Source: Microtetraspora malaysiensis (GTDB taxonomy: Bacteria; Actinomycetota; Actinomycetes; Streptosporangiales; Streptosporangiaceae). Taken from it: 64,000 nucleotides of DNA. Positions within the stretch are counted from its first letter, which is position 1; each line of letters starts with the position of its first letter. The stretch covers positions 560,472 to 624,471 of the forward strand of contig NZ_BBYJ01000004.1 of the NCBI RefSeq assembly GCF_001528665.1. The letters are read 5' to 3'. Positions 39,720 to 47,521 of this stretch are shown piece after piece. The position numbers and the translations under genes are program-made. The notes under the pieces are model-generated. The model worked only from the letters and a program-made list of their open reading frames with translations, made no database searches and was not told the DNA's origin.

Positions 39720-40175
39720 TCAGAAGGCGAAGACGACACCTGTCGTCGCGCGGAGCTGGCAGGAGTTGCCGTACGTGCGCTCGAACCTGACGTAGGCGTC
39801 GTTCCAGATCCCGTAAGCCGTCACCGTGACCGGGTCGAAGATCATCGGACACGCGACGGCCGGATCGGGCTGGAGCTTGGCGGGATCCCCACCGACCTTC
39901 TCCAGCGCCGGGCACGCCCCTCCGGGCGCCGGGTGCGTGCCGCGCGCGAAGGAGCAGTTCAGCAACGCGTAGCGCTGGGGCGGCGTCCCGGCCTGCCCCT
40001 TGGCCACGGTCACCACCAACGCTTTGGTCCGCGCCTTCATAGGGTGGACCCTGGTGACCGGTACGTCGGCGTTGACGTCCGGCCCCCACGGAGGTGGGAC
40101 GGTGGCGGCGACGGCGGCGCCCGCAGGGCTGATCGCGACAGCCGTGAAGGCGAGAAGTGCGAGAAGTGGCCTCAT
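39720..40175 (-). CDS. secreted SSI-family serine protease inhibitor
   Basis: A 151-residue secreted protein: signal peptide (about 1-24) and a Streptomyces-subtilisin-inhibitor domain. The four SSI cysteines are present (Cys74, 88, 109, 139; the last pair spaced 30 as in SSI). The reactive loop CPMIFDP puts P1 at Met111 and P1' at Ile112, exactly where SSI has Met73-Val74. The C-terminal GVVFAF also matches. It should bind subtilisin- or chymotrypsin-like proteases outside the cell. ATG 40175 has GGGGG 7 nt upstream. It is divergent, 203 bp away, from an intact secreted peptidase gene, a plausible partner. Confidence 0.88.
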   Translation of the reverse strand: MRPLLALLAFTAVAISPAGAAVAATVPPPWGPDVNADVPVTRVHPMKARTKALVVTVAKGQAGTPPQRYALLNCSFARGTHPAPGGACPALEKVGGDPAKLQPDPAVACPMIFDPVTVTAYGIWNDAYVRFERTYGNSCQLRATTGVVFAF

Positions 40176-40378
40176 GTCAATCCCCCGGATTCGGCTGACG
40201 ACAGCCTGTCCGGCCGACCCCCTCGGATCAAGCGCCCACTCCGCGCCGCCGGCGAAATCTGACGTCCCGCGATTATCATCGGTTCCATCAGTTTCATAAC
40301 AACCAGGTCACGAAGCTTCGCGTGCTCTATGCTGATCTGGAAAAATCACCCCTTACCACCCAAGAAGAAGGGCAGAAA

Positions 40379-41476
40379 GTGTTTCGGCGACTCACATCCG
40401 GCCTCGTCGGCGGCCTCGCCGCGGCGAGCGCGGTCGCCGTGCTCTCCGTCCCGGTGCCCGCCACACCCGCCGCCGCGGTGGCCGCGTCGGTGCCACCGAA
40501 GTCCCTGAAGGGTGATGTCAGCTCCTACGCCCTGGCCGCCACGCAGGCGGACATGCTCAAGGTCGCGTCGTACTGGAGCCCGGATCGGCTGAAGCGGGCG
40601 AGCAGCTACGAGCCGAAGACCAAGCCGTCCCCCACGGCCTCGGCCACCACGTCGGCGGCGGAGATGGGCAAGGCGTCGACCCCCCTCCGCGCCCCGGCCA
40701 TCGCCCCCGCGCCCGACGCCCCGCCCATGGTGGGGAAGGTCTTCTTCAAGGTCGACGACAAGGAGTACTGGTGCTCCGCGTCGGCGGTGCATTCGGCGTA
40801 CAAGAACCTGGTCGCGACAGCGGGGCATTGCACCTACTCCCTCGCGCGGGACAAGCCGGTCGAGAACTGGATCTTCATCCCGTCGTACGCCAACGGAGCG
40901 ACGAGCGCGGGCATCTTCGTCGGGCACACGCTCTACATGCACCAGGACTTCCAGGGGCAGGGCGACTTCGACCGAGATTACGCGTTCGTCACCGTCTATC
41001 CGGGCTTCACCTGGCAGCCGTACACCGAGGCGGGCAAGATGAAGTATCGCTCGGTCTCTGTGGGCGCCCTTGAGGACCGGGTGGGGGCGTTCCGCTTCGC
41101 CTGGAACAAGGGCTCCGGCCTGAATGTCCGGGTGTTCGGCTACCCCGCGGGCGCCCACCCGGACGGCAGCCGGCCGTACAACGGGCAGGAGCTCAAGACC
41201 TGCTCGAACGCGACCGAGAAGAAGACGGTCAGCGCGCCCACCTGGCAGCTCGAACACGGCGTACGGCTGGCCGGCTGCGGCTTCACGTCCGGGGCCAGCG
41301 GCGGCCCCTGGGTGATCGGCTACGACAGCGTCAAGCACACCGGCTGGATCAACGGTGTGACCAGCCTGACCTGGAACCTGAACGGGGACGGGAAGGTCGA
41401 CGCCGTCTCCACGCCGTACTTCAACGCGATCGCCCAGCGCGTCTACCTCCAAGCCGCGCGCCAGGCCACCTCCTGA
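40379..41476 (+). CDS. secreted S1/V8-like serine peptidase, copy 1 (triad intact)
   Basis: A 365-residue secreted chymotrypsin-fold peptidase. Signal peptide about 1-36, a pro-region rich in Ala/Pro/Thr to about 115, then the catalytic domain. The triad is complete: His150 (TAGHC), Asp200 (DRDYAFVTV) and Ser307 (GASGGPW). Cys132/151 and Cys275/300 can form the two usual disulfides. The loop after the Asp strand is short. GTG 40379 has GAAGGG upstream and starts directly with the signal peptide. It is the most divergent family member apart from copy 8, lacks the shared leader, and is probably closest to the ancestral active form. Confidence 0.88.
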   Translation: MFRRLTSGLVGGLAAASAVAVLSVPVPATPAAAVAASVPPKSLKGDVSSYALAATQADMLKVASYWSPDRLKRASSYEPKTKPSPTASATTSAAEMGKASTPLRAPAIAPAPDAPPMVGKVFFKVDDKEYWCSASAVHSAYKNLVATAGHCTYSLARDKPVENWIFIPSYANGATSAGIFVGHTLYMHQDFQGQGDFDRDYAFVTVYPGFTWQPYTEAGKMKYRSVSVGALEDRVGAFRFAWNKGSGLNVRVFGYPAGAHPDGSRPYNGQELKTCSNATEKKTVSAPTWQLEHGVRLAGCGFTSGASGGPWVIGYDSVKHTGWINGVTSLTWNLNGDGKVDAVSTPYFNAIAQRVYLQAARQATS

Positions 41477-41818
41477 CGCCTCCCGCCGCGCCGCCCTGAT
41501 GGGGCGGCCGGCGGCCCCACGGGAACTTTCTCCGCCGCCACTCCGTTTCGCCCCCGCAGCACCGGCGTCAGCCAGTACGCGGGGGCGTTCCCGTGCGCAC
41601 CCCTCTGCCGCTGCGCGTCCATCGCAATCAGCGGCCGCGCGGCGCCGCGTGAACACGCCCGACCATGAGCCCGCGCCAGACAACCCGTGGCGCGGGGCGG
41701 GCGTACGACGCGGGGACCGTTCCCGGAAGTTGCGAAGAGCCACCCCTCGGGCTAGGAATTCCTTCCTTTCTGGGGCAAGTTAGACGTGATCTTCAGACGA
41801 TCGGTGCCGGGCGATTTG
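41477..41818. other. intergenic stretch without a gene
   Basis: After copy 1 there is a GCCGCCC/GGGCGGC hairpin (41490-41508), a possible terminator. From there to the Crp-type box I see no gene, only GC-rich sequence turning AT-richer after 41740. Confidence 0.45.
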
Positions 41819-41834
41819 TGTGATTTATGTCACA
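41819..41834. promoter_or_regulatory. Crp-type box, copy 2
   Basis: TGTGATTTATGTCACA is a perfect TGTGA-N6-TCACA site, the Crp consensus shared by E. coli and mycobacteria. It lies 254 nt before the start of copy 2. Confidence 0.75.
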
Positions 41835-42018
41835 TAGCCGAGCGAAACGATCTCGAGACCAGGAGCGAAACCTCGGATCGTCACCAGCCGATCACCAGCA
41901 CATACATCACGAAATGATCTCGCAAGTGACACCGCTTGCGGAAAATCACGGAAACGTCACGGCTCCTCCGCCGGAGAAACCGTCCACAACATGGCCGGGA
42001 ACCGCAAGATCTCGCATG

Positions 42019-42087
42019 TAGTGTTTTGACCATCCCTTTACTGACGGATGTGACGTTCTCGCGTCTATCGACAGCGCAAGGAGCTCC
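42019..42087 (+). promoter_or_regulatory. -10 and conserved leader, copy 2
   Basis: TAGTGT (42019) is 12 nt before CATCCCTTTACTGACG (42031), the start of the shared leader and the likely transcription start. The leader hairpin is weak here (GACG/CGTC). It ends CAAGGAGCTCC before the ATG. Confidence 0.6.
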
Positions 42088-43260
42088 ATGAACACCCGAG
42101 TCAAGCGCCTGGTTCTCCCTCTCGGGGGGCTCGCCGCCGCCGGCCTCATCGGCAGCACCCTCGTGGCACCCGCCCAGGCCGCTGGCGACACGGCTACCGA
42201 CCCGCTGGCCGCCAGCGGGATGGCCGCCAAGAACGTTGTCGCCTTCTGGCTGAACCAGAAGGCCGCCAATCTGGTCAACGCCTCACCGTACGAGACCCAG
42301 GTGGTGGCGAAGCACATCTCCAAGGGCGGCCCCTCCGCGGACAGCAAGCCCGGCCTCGTCTCGCCGATCGGCAAGGGCGGATCCGGCACGTCCAAGAACG
42401 TGAACCTGCCCAAGACCACCGGCAAGGTGTTCTTCACCGGCTCCGACGGCCGGCCGCACTGGTGCTCGGCCACGTCCCTCCAGGCGAAGTACCGCAACCT
42501 GGTGGCCACGGCCGGCCACTGCGTGTACGACACGGTGTCGAACAAGGCCACCCTGAACCGCTGGGTCTTCATCCCCGGCTACTACCAGGGCAAGGCGCCG
42601 TGGGGCATCTATGTCGGCAAGCAGGCGTTCACGCACTACGACTTCGACGTGTACGAGGACGGCGACCGCGACTACGCGTTCGTGACGGTCTACAACGGCC
42701 TCAAGGCCGGCTCGGGCACGAGCTGGTTCGACACCGCGGAGTGGAACTGGCAGGAGGTCAACAAGGCCACCTACGACAAGTACAGCCCGTACATCCGCAA
42801 GTCGAAGGGCGGCAAGTACTACGTCGTCAGGTTCACCGACGTCGGCCGCCTCGGCGACAACGTCGGCGGCCAGGGCCTGGCCTACAACCAGAAGCTCGGC
42901 AAGAGCGTCTACGTCTTCGGCTACCCGAGCGGGTCCCATCCGGACGGCAACTACGCGTACTCCGGCAAGACGCTCAAGTGGAGCTACGGCAAGACGTTCG
43001 CCGCCAAGGCGCCCGAGGTGAAGGCCGAGGAGCTGGTGGGCGTGAAGTCCTCCTTCACCGGCGAGGGCTCCTCGGGCTCGGCCTGGCTGTTCAACTACAG
43101 CAGCGCGCGCCGCATCGGCTACCTGAACGGCGTCACGAGCGGTGTCGCGGACACCGACGGCAACAACCGGATCGACACCAGCGTCTCGCCGTACTTCGAC
43201 GGTGAGCTTTACGGCATCTACAAGGCCGCCGCGAACGTCTGGTCCGGCAGCATCGCCTGA
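42088..43260 (+). CDS. secreted S1/V8-like serine peptidase, copy 2 (triad intact)
   Basis: A 390-residue secreted protein. Signal peptide about 1-31 (ends PAQAAG), a conserved ~75-residue pro-region (KHISKGGPSADSKPG), then the peptidase domain from TTGKVFF. The triad is present: His144, Asp195 and Ser329 (GEGSSGSAW, with Ser in place of the usual second Gly after SG). Cys126/145 remain, but the second disulfide pair of copies 1 and 8 is gone. A ~45-residue insert (SWFDTAEWNWQEVNKATYDK) follows the Asp strand. It is either a weakly active protease or the link between active and inactive members. Confidence 0.85.
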   Translation: MNTRVKRLVLPLGGLAAAGLIGSTLVAPAQAAGDTATDPLAASGMAAKNVVAFWLNQKAANLVNASPYETQVVAKHISKGGPSADSKPGLVSPIGKGGSGTSKNVNLPKTTGKVFFTGSDGRPHWCSATSLQAKYRNLVATAGHCVYDTVSNKATLNRWVFIPGYYQGKAPWGIYVGKQAFTHYDFDVYEDGDRDYAFVTVYNGLKAGSGTSWFDTAEWNWQEVNKATYDKYSPYIRKSKGGKYYVVRFTDVGRLGDNVGGQGLAYNQKLGKSVYVFGYPSGSHPDGNYAYSGKTLKWSYGKTFAAKAPEVKAEELVGVKSSFTGEGSSGSAWLFNYSSARRIGYLNGVTSGVADTDGNNRIDTSVSPYFDGELYGIYKAAANVWSGSIA

Positions 43261-43275
43261 CACCTGACGTGAGAG

Positions 43276-43306
43276 AAGGGCCCGGCTCCCAAGCCGGGCC
43301 CTTTTT
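43276..43306 (+). terminator. terminator, copy 2
   Basis: GGGCCCGGCT/AGCCGGGCCC stem followed by TTTTT: a strong intrinsic terminator, the same stem as after most other copies. The rest of the gap to 43538 has no gene. Confidence 0.85.
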
Positions 43307-43538
43307 CATGGAATTTCTAGATTTGTCCGGTAAACCTCCCCCGACCGCACGGCGTCGCTGTCCGTTTAGCGGCATTTTGCGACATTTGTAATGACGTGGC
43401 ACCATCGAGCGGCGGGGCGAGCCTGAATGACAGCTGAATGTCAGTGCCAATTCACAACACCGCAGCTCAACGCATTGACAAGCCTGTCTGGCGAAGTCAG
43501 ACACGGCGGAACGAACGGCCCAACCTGAGCCTCTCCTG

Positions 43539-43554
43539 TGTGATTTGCATCACA
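43539..43554. promoter_or_regulatory. Crp-type box, copy 3
   Basis: TGTGATTTGCATCACA is a perfect TGTGA-N6-TCACA site, 268 nt before the start of copy 3. Confidence 0.75.
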
Positions 43555-43748
43555 TGAAGACTTGCAGCGCTGGAGTGTCGAAATGACGGACATGGCGCAG
43601 CAAAGAGAGTCGAAGGATCATCTAGCTGCGGCGACATCTACGGTCTCGCCTCGTTCACGGAACGGCCGACTGGGACGCGACCAGTGAGGTGACCTAACCC
43701 GCCGAGAAATGCCGACTTATGTCGGTTTTAAGGGAACTCGGCCGGATG

Positions 43749-43821
43749 TATGGTTCCTCCATCCCTTTACTGACGCATGGGGCGCAAGATGCGTTCCACG
43801 ACAGCCCAAGGAGTTCCCCAA
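43749..43821 (+). promoter_or_regulatory. -10 and conserved leader, copy 3
   Basis: TATGGT (43749) is 11 nt before CATCCCTTTACTGACG (43760). The hairpin TGGGGCGC/GCGTTCCA pairs through G-U. It ends CAAGGAGTTCCCCAA before the ATG. Confidence 0.65.
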
Positions 43822-45066
43822 ATGAAGCGCACTCTCGCCTTCGGTGGCCTCGTCGCCACCGCCGGCCTCCTGGCCGCCGGCCTCGCCGCCCCGGCTCAGG
43901 CGACCGGCGACGTCGCCAGCGCCCCGCTGGCCGCCACTGGCATCGCCGCGAAGAACATCGTGGCCTTCTGGGCCGCCGAGAACATGGCCGCCCTGAAGGG
44001 CGCCACGCCGTACAACGCGGAGACCAAGGTCGTCGCCAAGCACATCTCCAAGGGTGGCCCGGCTCCGGACAGCAAGCCGGGCATCGTGCCGGCGATCGGC
44101 GACGAGAAGAAGGCCGCCGGCAAGTCGAAGAACGTGAACCTGCCCCGGACCACGGGCAAGGTGTTCTTCATCGGCGCCGACAAGGAGGCCCACTGGTGCA
44201 CCGCGACCTCGGTTCAGTCGCAGTACAAGAACCTGGTCGCGACCGCTGGTAGCTGCGTCTACGACACCGAGTCCAACGCTCAGACGCTGGACTACTGGGT
44301 CTTCATCCCGGGTTACTACCAGGGCAAGACCCCGTACGGCATCTACGTCGGCAAGCAGGCCTTCACCCACTACGACTTCGACGTCTACGAGGACGGCGAC
44401 CGCAACTACGCGTTCGTCACCGTCTACAACGGCCTCAAGTTCCCCCACGACGGCTTCGCCGGTCTCCGCGACCTGGCCGAGGACGGCAAGTACGAGGAGC
44501 TCAAGACGTACGGCGGCCTCCAGGAGGTCGACGAGGCCACCTTCGAGGCGTACAAGAAGGCCGACTTCTACAAGCGGGGCTGGGGCCGTCGCGTTGCTCG
44601 CGACGAGCAGGGCAAGAAGCACTACTTCGTGTGGAAGTTCGCGGACGCGGGCGCCCTGGGTGCGAACGTCGGCGGGCAGGGCCTGGCCTACAACCAGAAG
44701 GTCGGCAAGCCGGTCTTCGTGTTCGGCTACCCGAGCGGGCAGCACCCGGACGGCAACCAGGCCTACTCCGGCCACACCCTCAAGTGGACCTACGGCAAGA
44801 CCTTCGCGGTCCAGGCCCCGGCCATCAAGGGCGAGGAGCTCGTCGGCACCAAGTCGTCGTTCACCGGCGAGGGCGCCCTCGGCTCCGCGTGGCTGCTGAA
44901 CTACAACAACGGCCGCCGCATCGGCTACCTGAACGGTGTCACCATCGGCGTCTCCGACACCGACAACAACAACCGTTACGACACCAGCTTCTCCCCGTAC
45001 TTCGACGGCGAGCTGGCCGGCGTCTACAACGCGGCCAAGAACCTCTGGTCCGGCTCGATCGCCTAG
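43822..45066 (+). CDS. secreted pseudoprotease, copy 3 (His, Asp and Ser all lost)
   Basis: A 414-residue secreted chymotrypsin-fold protein. Signal peptide about 1-28, the conserved pro-region, then the domain. Every triad position is changed: Ser144 in TAGSC (was His), Asn195 in DRNYAF (was Asp), Leu353 in GEGALGSAW (was Ser). Scaffold strands (YWVFIPGYYQGKTPYG, VGGQGLAYNQKVGKPVFVFG, YFDGELAGVY) are otherwise unbroken, so the fold is kept without catalysis. The insert after the Asp strand is ~70 residues (LRDLAEDGKYEELKTYGG, KKADFYKRGWGRR). ATG 43822 has CAAGGAG upstream. The 3' half is nearly identical to copy 5. Confidence 0.88.
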   Translation: MKRTLAFGGLVATAGLLAAGLAAPAQATGDVASAPLAATGIAAKNIVAFWAAENMAALKGATPYNAETKVVAKHISKGGPAPDSKPGIVPAIGDEKKAAGKSKNVNLPRTTGKVFFIGADKEAHWCTATSVQSQYKNLVATAGSCVYDTESNAQTLDYWVFIPGYYQGKTPYGIYVGKQAFTHYDFDVYEDGDRNYAFVTVYNGLKFPHDGFAGLRDLAEDGKYEELKTYGGLQEVDEATFEAYKKADFYKRGWGRRVARDEQGKKHYFVWKFADAGALGANVGGQGLAYNQKVGKPVFVFGYPSGQHPDGNQAYSGHTLKWTYGKTFAVQAPAIKGEELVGTKSSFTGEGALGSAWLLNYNNGRRIGYLNGVTIGVSDTDNNNRYDTSFSPYFDGELAGVYNAAKNLWSGSIA

Positions 45067-45095
45067 TCTCCGCTCGCGGAAACACGGCGATACGC

Positions 45096-45122
45096 GAGAG
45101 CAGGGGTCCAAACCCTGCTCTC
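45096..45122 (+). other. conserved 3'-UTR hairpin, copy 3
   Basis: GAGAGCAGGG/CCCTGCTCTC, a 10-bp perfect stem with loop GTCCAAA. The CAGGG-GTCCAAA-CCCTG core recurs after copies 5, 6 and 7-proximal gene 51551. Confidence 0.6.
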
Positions 45123-45137
45123 ACCCTCGCTTCATCG

Positions 45138-45166
45138 AAGGGCCCGGCTCTCCAGCCGGGCCTTTT
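45138..45166 (+). terminator. terminator, copy 3
   Basis: GGCCCGGCT/AGCCGGGCC stem with CTCC loop, then CCTTTTCGTTTTG. The gap from here to 45389 holds no gene I can support. Confidence 0.85.
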
Positions 45167-45389
45167 CGTTTTGTTGAACCCCAATTTGTGACGGGTCTTT
45201 GAAACACCGCCCGTTTCCGAACTCGGCGAACGAGACCCGTCAACACCAATCGGCGGGCCCGAGGCATCGGCCACGATGGCCGGTCATTTCTACAAAAGTT
45301 TCCGGGCTGCGGGGTAAACCCGTCCGGGCAGTAAAGCGACGCCGCCCGACGACAGTGCTTTTCACTTTTTGTCAACGGACGGATAACCC

Positions 45390-45405
45390 TGTGATTTAGC
45401 CTACA
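45390..45405. promoter_or_regulatory. degenerate Crp-type box, copy 4
   Basis: TGTGATTTAGCCTACA keeps one perfect half (TGTGA) while the other is CTACA. The position (274 nt before the start) matches the boxes of the other copies. The site may be weak. Confidence 0.4.
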
Positions 45406-45606
45406 GGCGCAGGCCGACAAATACCTTTACACAGAGACGACGACGCCGGGAAGAAACGCCTCCATATACCCTCACCTGCGGGAACGCGCCACCATCCCAG
45501 TGGCGATCGGACTACACAGACTCTTTCGCGTTGTCACTTCCACAGAAAAGCTGGCAGACCTCCCAGAAAGCCCTCTTTATGTCTTTCTTACGGTGACCGA
45601 CTGCGC

Positions 45607-45678
45607 TATCTTTTCGGCATCCCTTTCCTGACGTATGGGGCACAAGAAGTGCCCCACGACAGACCAAGGAGTTTCCCC
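45607..45678 (+). promoter_or_regulatory. -10 and conserved leader, copy 4
   Basis: TATCTT (45607) is 11 nt before CATCCCTTTCCTGACG (45618). The hairpin TGGGGCAC-AAGAA-GTGCCCCA (45636-45656) is perfect and changed at a base pair relative to copy 6, a compensatory change. Confidence 0.7.
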
Positions 45679-46959
45679 ATGAAGCGCACTATGGCTTTCG
45701 GTGGCCTCGTCGCCACCGCCGGCCTGCTGGCCGCGGGCCTCGCCGCCCCGGCCCAGGCCGCCGGCGACGTCGCGACCGACGCCCTGGCCACCAACGGCAT
45801 CGCGGCGTGGTCCACGATCGCCTACTGGTACAACAACCAGGCCGCGAACCTGATCAACGCGACCCCGTACAACGTCGAGACCAAGGTCGTCGCCAAGCAC
45901 GTCTCCAAGGGCGGCCCGGCTCCCGACAGCAAGCCGGGCATCGTGCCGGCGATCGGCGACGAGAAGAAGGCCGCCGCCAAGTCGAAGAACGTCAACCTGC
46001 CCAAGACCACCGGCAAGGTGTTCTTCGATGGTGCTGACGGCCAGCCGCACTGGTGCACGGCCACCTCGGTGCAGTCCGCGTACAAGAACCTGGTCGCCAC
46101 CGCCGGACACTGTGTCTACGACACCGGCAAGAACGCCTCCACCATGGAGAACTGGGTCTTCATCCCGGGTTACTACCAGGGCAAGACCCCGTGGGGCATC
46201 TACGTGGGCAAGCAGGCCTTCACCCACTACGACTTCGACGTCTACGAGGACGGCGACCGCGACTACGCCTTCGTCACGGTCTACAACGGTCTCACGATGG
46301 GCCACGACGGCATCTCCGAACCCGACGAGGCGCCCGGCGAGTGGTACGAGGTCTCCTACGAGACCTACTCGAAGTTCCCGAAGATGTACCGCGACCTCGC
46401 CAAGGAGCGCGGACGCTGCTACCTCAAGGAGCGGCCGGGCAAGGACGGCAAGACCCACTACTTCGTGTGGAAGTTCGTGGACGCGGGCGCCCTGGGTGCC
46501 AACGTCGGCGGGCAGGGCCTGGCCTACAACCAGAAGGTCGGCAAGCCGGTCTTCGTGTTCGGCTACCCGAGCGGGCAGCACCCGGACGGCAACCAGGCCT
46601 ACTCCGGCCAGACGCTCAAGTGGACCTACGGCAAGACCTTCCCCGTCCAGGTTCCGGCCATCAAGGGCGAGGAGCTCCTCGGCACCAAGTCGTCGTTCAC
46701 CGGTGAGGGCGCCCTCGGCTCCGCGTGGCTGGTGAACTACAACAACGGCCGCCGCCTGGGCTACCTGAACGGTGTGACCATCGGCGTCTCCGACACCGAC
46801 GGCAACAACCGTTACGACACCAGCTTCTCCCCGTACTTCGACGGCGAGCTGTACGGCGTCTACAACGCGGCCAAGAACCTCTGGTCCGGCTCGATCGCCA
46901 TTCCGTTCGAGTCGCCGGCGATCCCGCACGCGAGCGAGTCGCCCCGGCCGCGCAGCTAA
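45679..46959 (+). CDS. secreted pseudoprotease, copy 4 (Ser lost)
   Basis: A 426-residue secreted family member. Signal peptide about 1-28. His144 (TAGHC) and Asp195 (DRDYAF) are kept, but the nucleophile is Leu346 (GEGALGSAW). The insert after the Asp strand differs again (PDEAPGEWYEVSYETYSKFP, KERGRCYLKERPGKDGK) and adds an unpaired Cys247. Alone in the family it does not stop after WSGSIA: the TAG of its relatives is replaced and reading continues for 20 residues rich in Pro and Ser. The 3' half is nearly identical to copy 7 (51551). ATG 45679 follows CAAGGAGTTTCCCC. Confidence 0.87.
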   Translation: MKRTMAFGGLVATAGLLAAGLAAPAQAAGDVATDALATNGIAAWSTIAYWYNNQAANLINATPYNVETKVVAKHVSKGGPAPDSKPGIVPAIGDEKKAAAKSKNVNLPKTTGKVFFDGADGQPHWCTATSVQSAYKNLVATAGHCVYDTGKNASTMENWVFIPGYYQGKTPWGIYVGKQAFTHYDFDVYEDGDRDYAFVTVYNGLTMGHDGISEPDEAPGEWYEVSYETYSKFPKMYRDLAKERGRCYLKERPGKDGKTHYFVWKFVDAGALGANVGGQGLAYNQKVGKPVFVFGYPSGQHPDGNQAYSGQTLKWTYGKTFPVQVPAIKGEELLGTKSSFTGEGALGSAWLVNYNNGRRLGYLNGVTIGVSDTDGNNRYDTSFSPYFDGELYGVYNAAKNLWSGSIAIPFESPAIPHASESPRPRS

Positions 46960-46984
46960 GTAGCCTGTCGGTTAGTTCGTTCAG

Positions 46985-47011
46985 AAAGGCCCGGCCGCCA
47001 GCCGGGCCTTT
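46985..47011 (+). terminator. terminator, copy 4
   Basis: AAAGGCCCGGC/GCCGGGCCTTT stem, then CTGG. No gene is visible from here to 47231. Confidence 0.8.
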
Positions 47012-47231
47012 CTGGCGTTTCAGGAAACGAACGATGACGCGCCTCGGCCCCGGCCGCATGAGCCCGCCGGAATGGCAGCCCAGCAGCTCCGTTGTCTGGA
47101 CCGATGACGCGGGCCATCCCTCGGCCACAAATCCTCGCACTATGTGATCACTCAAATTCGGAACGACAACAGAGGCCGACCGAAGTTCGGGCTTAGACGC
47201 GACTCGCGTCGATACGGTGCCCCGGACTAGT

Positions 47232-47247
47232 TGTGATCTACACCACA
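47232..47247. promoter_or_regulatory. Crp-type box, copy 5
   Basis: TGTGATCTACACCACA has one mismatch to TGTGA-N6-TCACA. It lies 275 nt before the start of copy 5. Confidence 0.6.
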
Positions 47248-47448
47248 GCATTTCCGGGACGCTCCGGCGCCGCTTCACGGAGACCCGGGCGACGCAGTCT
47301 CACGCCAGGGCAAAGAGCAGCGAAAACGAGAGCGTCCGAAACCTGACTAGTCGGCTTTCGTCGAGTCAGCCAAGTAACGGGATGATCTCGCCGTTCCGCG
47401 TCGCCTCAAAGCGATGACTTGGGGGGTTTCCACGACGAGATCGCGCTG

Positions 47449-47521
47449 TATGTTTTGGCCATCCCTTTACTGACGTCTGGGACGCAAGAAGCGCCCCACG
47501 ACAGCCCAAGGAGTTCCCCAA
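47449..47521 (+). promoter_or_regulatory. -10 and conserved leader, copy 5
   Basis: TATGTT (47449) is 11 nt before CATCCCTTTACTGACG (47460). The hairpin TGGGACGC/GCGCCCCA has one mismatch. The end is identical to copy 3. Confidence 0.65.
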
